Assembly: GCA_902373525.1 (NCBI GenBank)
Contig: CABKMN010000136.1
Span: forward strand, 1-6,060
Length of the DNA stretch: 6,060 bases
DNA from: an uncultured Bilophila sp.
GTDB taxonomy: Bacteria > Desulfobacterota > Desulfovibrionia > Desulfovibrionales > Desulfovibrionaceae
Direction of reading: 5' to 3'
A program made the position numbers and the translations under genes. Every line of letters begins with the position of its first letter. Position 1 is the stretch's first letter. The notes below the pieces were generated by a model. It was not told the origin of the DNA, did not search any database, and saw nothing but the letters and a program-made list of their open reading frames with translations. Below, piece by piece: positions 5,642 to 6,060 of the stretch.

Positions 5642-5941
5642 CTATCGGCAGTCCACTTGCGACCATACGGTCACGACGGTAGGGCAGGCCAACAGTTCCT
5701 TGGTGCGTTCCCTGTAGGCCTGCATGTGCGCGGACTTGGCGTGCGCGTCGAGGGCTTCGGGGCTTTCCCAGATTTCGTAGAACAGAAAGGTGCCGTCCCC
5801 GGCGCGGTTCTTGTGGAAATCGTACCGGATGCAGCCCTTTTCGGCACGCACGTTGGGGATGTTCCTCACCACTTCCGCTTCAAGCTGCGCTTCCATGCCT
5901 TTTTTGGCCGTCAACACGGCGGTCACAAAACACGTATCCAT
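5642..5941 (-). CDS. Small ABM-fold protein (putative quinol monooxygenase / YgiN-like)
   Basis: A 99-residue protein fitting the antibiotic biosynthesis monooxygenase (dimeric alpha-beta barrel) family. It opens with a beta strand (FVTAVLTAKKG), followed by a helix (EAQLEAEVVRNI) and a GCIRYDFHKN strand. The block FLFYEIWESPEALDAHAKSAHMQAY (split here as FLFYEIWESPEALDAH and AKSAHMQAY) is characteristic. Length is normal for a stand-alone domain. Known members are cofactor-free oxygenases of quinols or polyketides, or heme-degrading enzymes, but many are uncharacterised, so the substrate is not known. No signal peptide or membrane segment is visible, so it should be cytoplasmic. AGGAG lies 6 nt upstream of the start at 5941, which supports that start. 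It is convergent with selB and appears monocistronic within the window. Confidence 0.85.
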   Translation of the reverse strand: MDTCFVTAVLTAKKGMEAQLEAEVVRNIPNVRAEKGCIRYDFHKNRAGDGTFLFYEIWESPEALDAHAKSAHMQAYRERTKELLACPTVVTVWSQVDCR

Positions 5942-5976
5942 GCTCTTCTCCTTTTTTGCTTCCCATCAAACAGCCC

Positions 5977-5994
5977 GGACGGGCATACCCGCCC
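5977..5994. other. GC-rich hairpin upstream of the ABM gene
   Basis: GGACGGG (5977-5983) pairs with CCCGCCC (5988-5994) through a 4-nt loop. The one mismatch on the plus strand becomes a G-U pair in minus-strand RNA. It lies 36 bp before the ABM start. No T tract follows, so it may belong to the 5' leader or to the neighbouring repeat. Confidence 0.45.
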
Positions 5995-6007
5995 CATCCC
6001 GCCAACG

Positions 6008-6060
6008 GGGATTCGATAACGTCGAAAGTCTTTGGAAGAGGAGGGGATGGGGTTTGGGGA
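6008..6060 (-). repeat. Partial copy 4 of the dispersed gene-end repeat, inverted
   Basis: Read on the minus strand from the right edge, this gives CCCCAAACCCC, a C-rich spacer, TTCCAAAGACTTTCGAC, then TTATCGAATCCC. Bases 6008-6036 match the complement of 29-57 at 28 of 29 positions, including the TTCGA-N5-TCGAA dyad. The 30 bases 6031-6060 contain no C (no G in the minus-strand RNA). By analogy with copies 2 and 3, the hairpin and the end of a minus-strand gene should lie just right of the window. Confidence 0.78.

Noticed and set aside
1..6060. CRISPR array, tRNA, rRNA, insertion sequence, phage or defence genes
   Set aside because: No regularly spaced repeats, cloverleaf or rRNA motifs, transposase or recognised defence domains were seen on either strand.

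Overview
The window looks like chromosomal DNA of a GC-rich delta-type anaerobe, most likely a Desulfovibrionaceae-like sulfate or sulfite reducer. This is inference from gene content (selB, an indirect Asn/Gln-tRNA pathway, a type IV prepilin) and from the style of the intergenic repeats; no taxonomic marker is present. Five genes are supported: a prepilin-like protein (minus strand, 129-1061), gatC (1233-1514) and gatA (1529-2950) as a plus-strand pair, selB (3421-5358, plus), and a small antibiotic-biosynthesis-monooxygenase (ABM) fold protein (5642-5941, minus).

Layout: the left edge (1-57) is the tail of a C-rich repeat, followed by a bidirectional terminator (81-109) that closes the prepilin gene. 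The prepilin gene is a mosaic. Its first half is about 60% GC and its second half, from about position 600 to the stop, about 37% GC. It is divergent from gatCA across 171 bp that hold a candidate promoter for each gene and a 10-bp dyad whose arms fall on those promoters. gatC and gatA are 14 bp apart. gatA ends unusually early, 11 bp before a 25-bp perfect hairpin, and the alternative reading frame resembles the missing end. The 470-bp gatA-selB gap contains that repeat, a GC-rich stem, an AT-richer stretch and three strong hairpins directly before selB, the last touching its ribosome binding site. After selB come a second copy of the gatA-type hairpin repeat, an (AG)9 tract and a bidirectional terminator shared with the ABM gene. 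The right edge carries an inverted copy of the left-edge repeat.

Functionally, GatC and GatA are two of the three subunits of the aspartyl/glutamyl-tRNA amidotransferase (gatB is not here), and SelB delivers selenocysteyl-tRNA at recoded UGA codons. Both belong to non-canonical aminoacyl-tRNA handling, but they are separated by terminator-like DNA and need not be co-transcribed.

I see no CRISPR array, tRNA, rRNA, transposase, phage gene or defence system. The unusual content is a four-copy 3'-end repeat family, the prepilin mosaic, the gatA 3' end and the structured selB leader.
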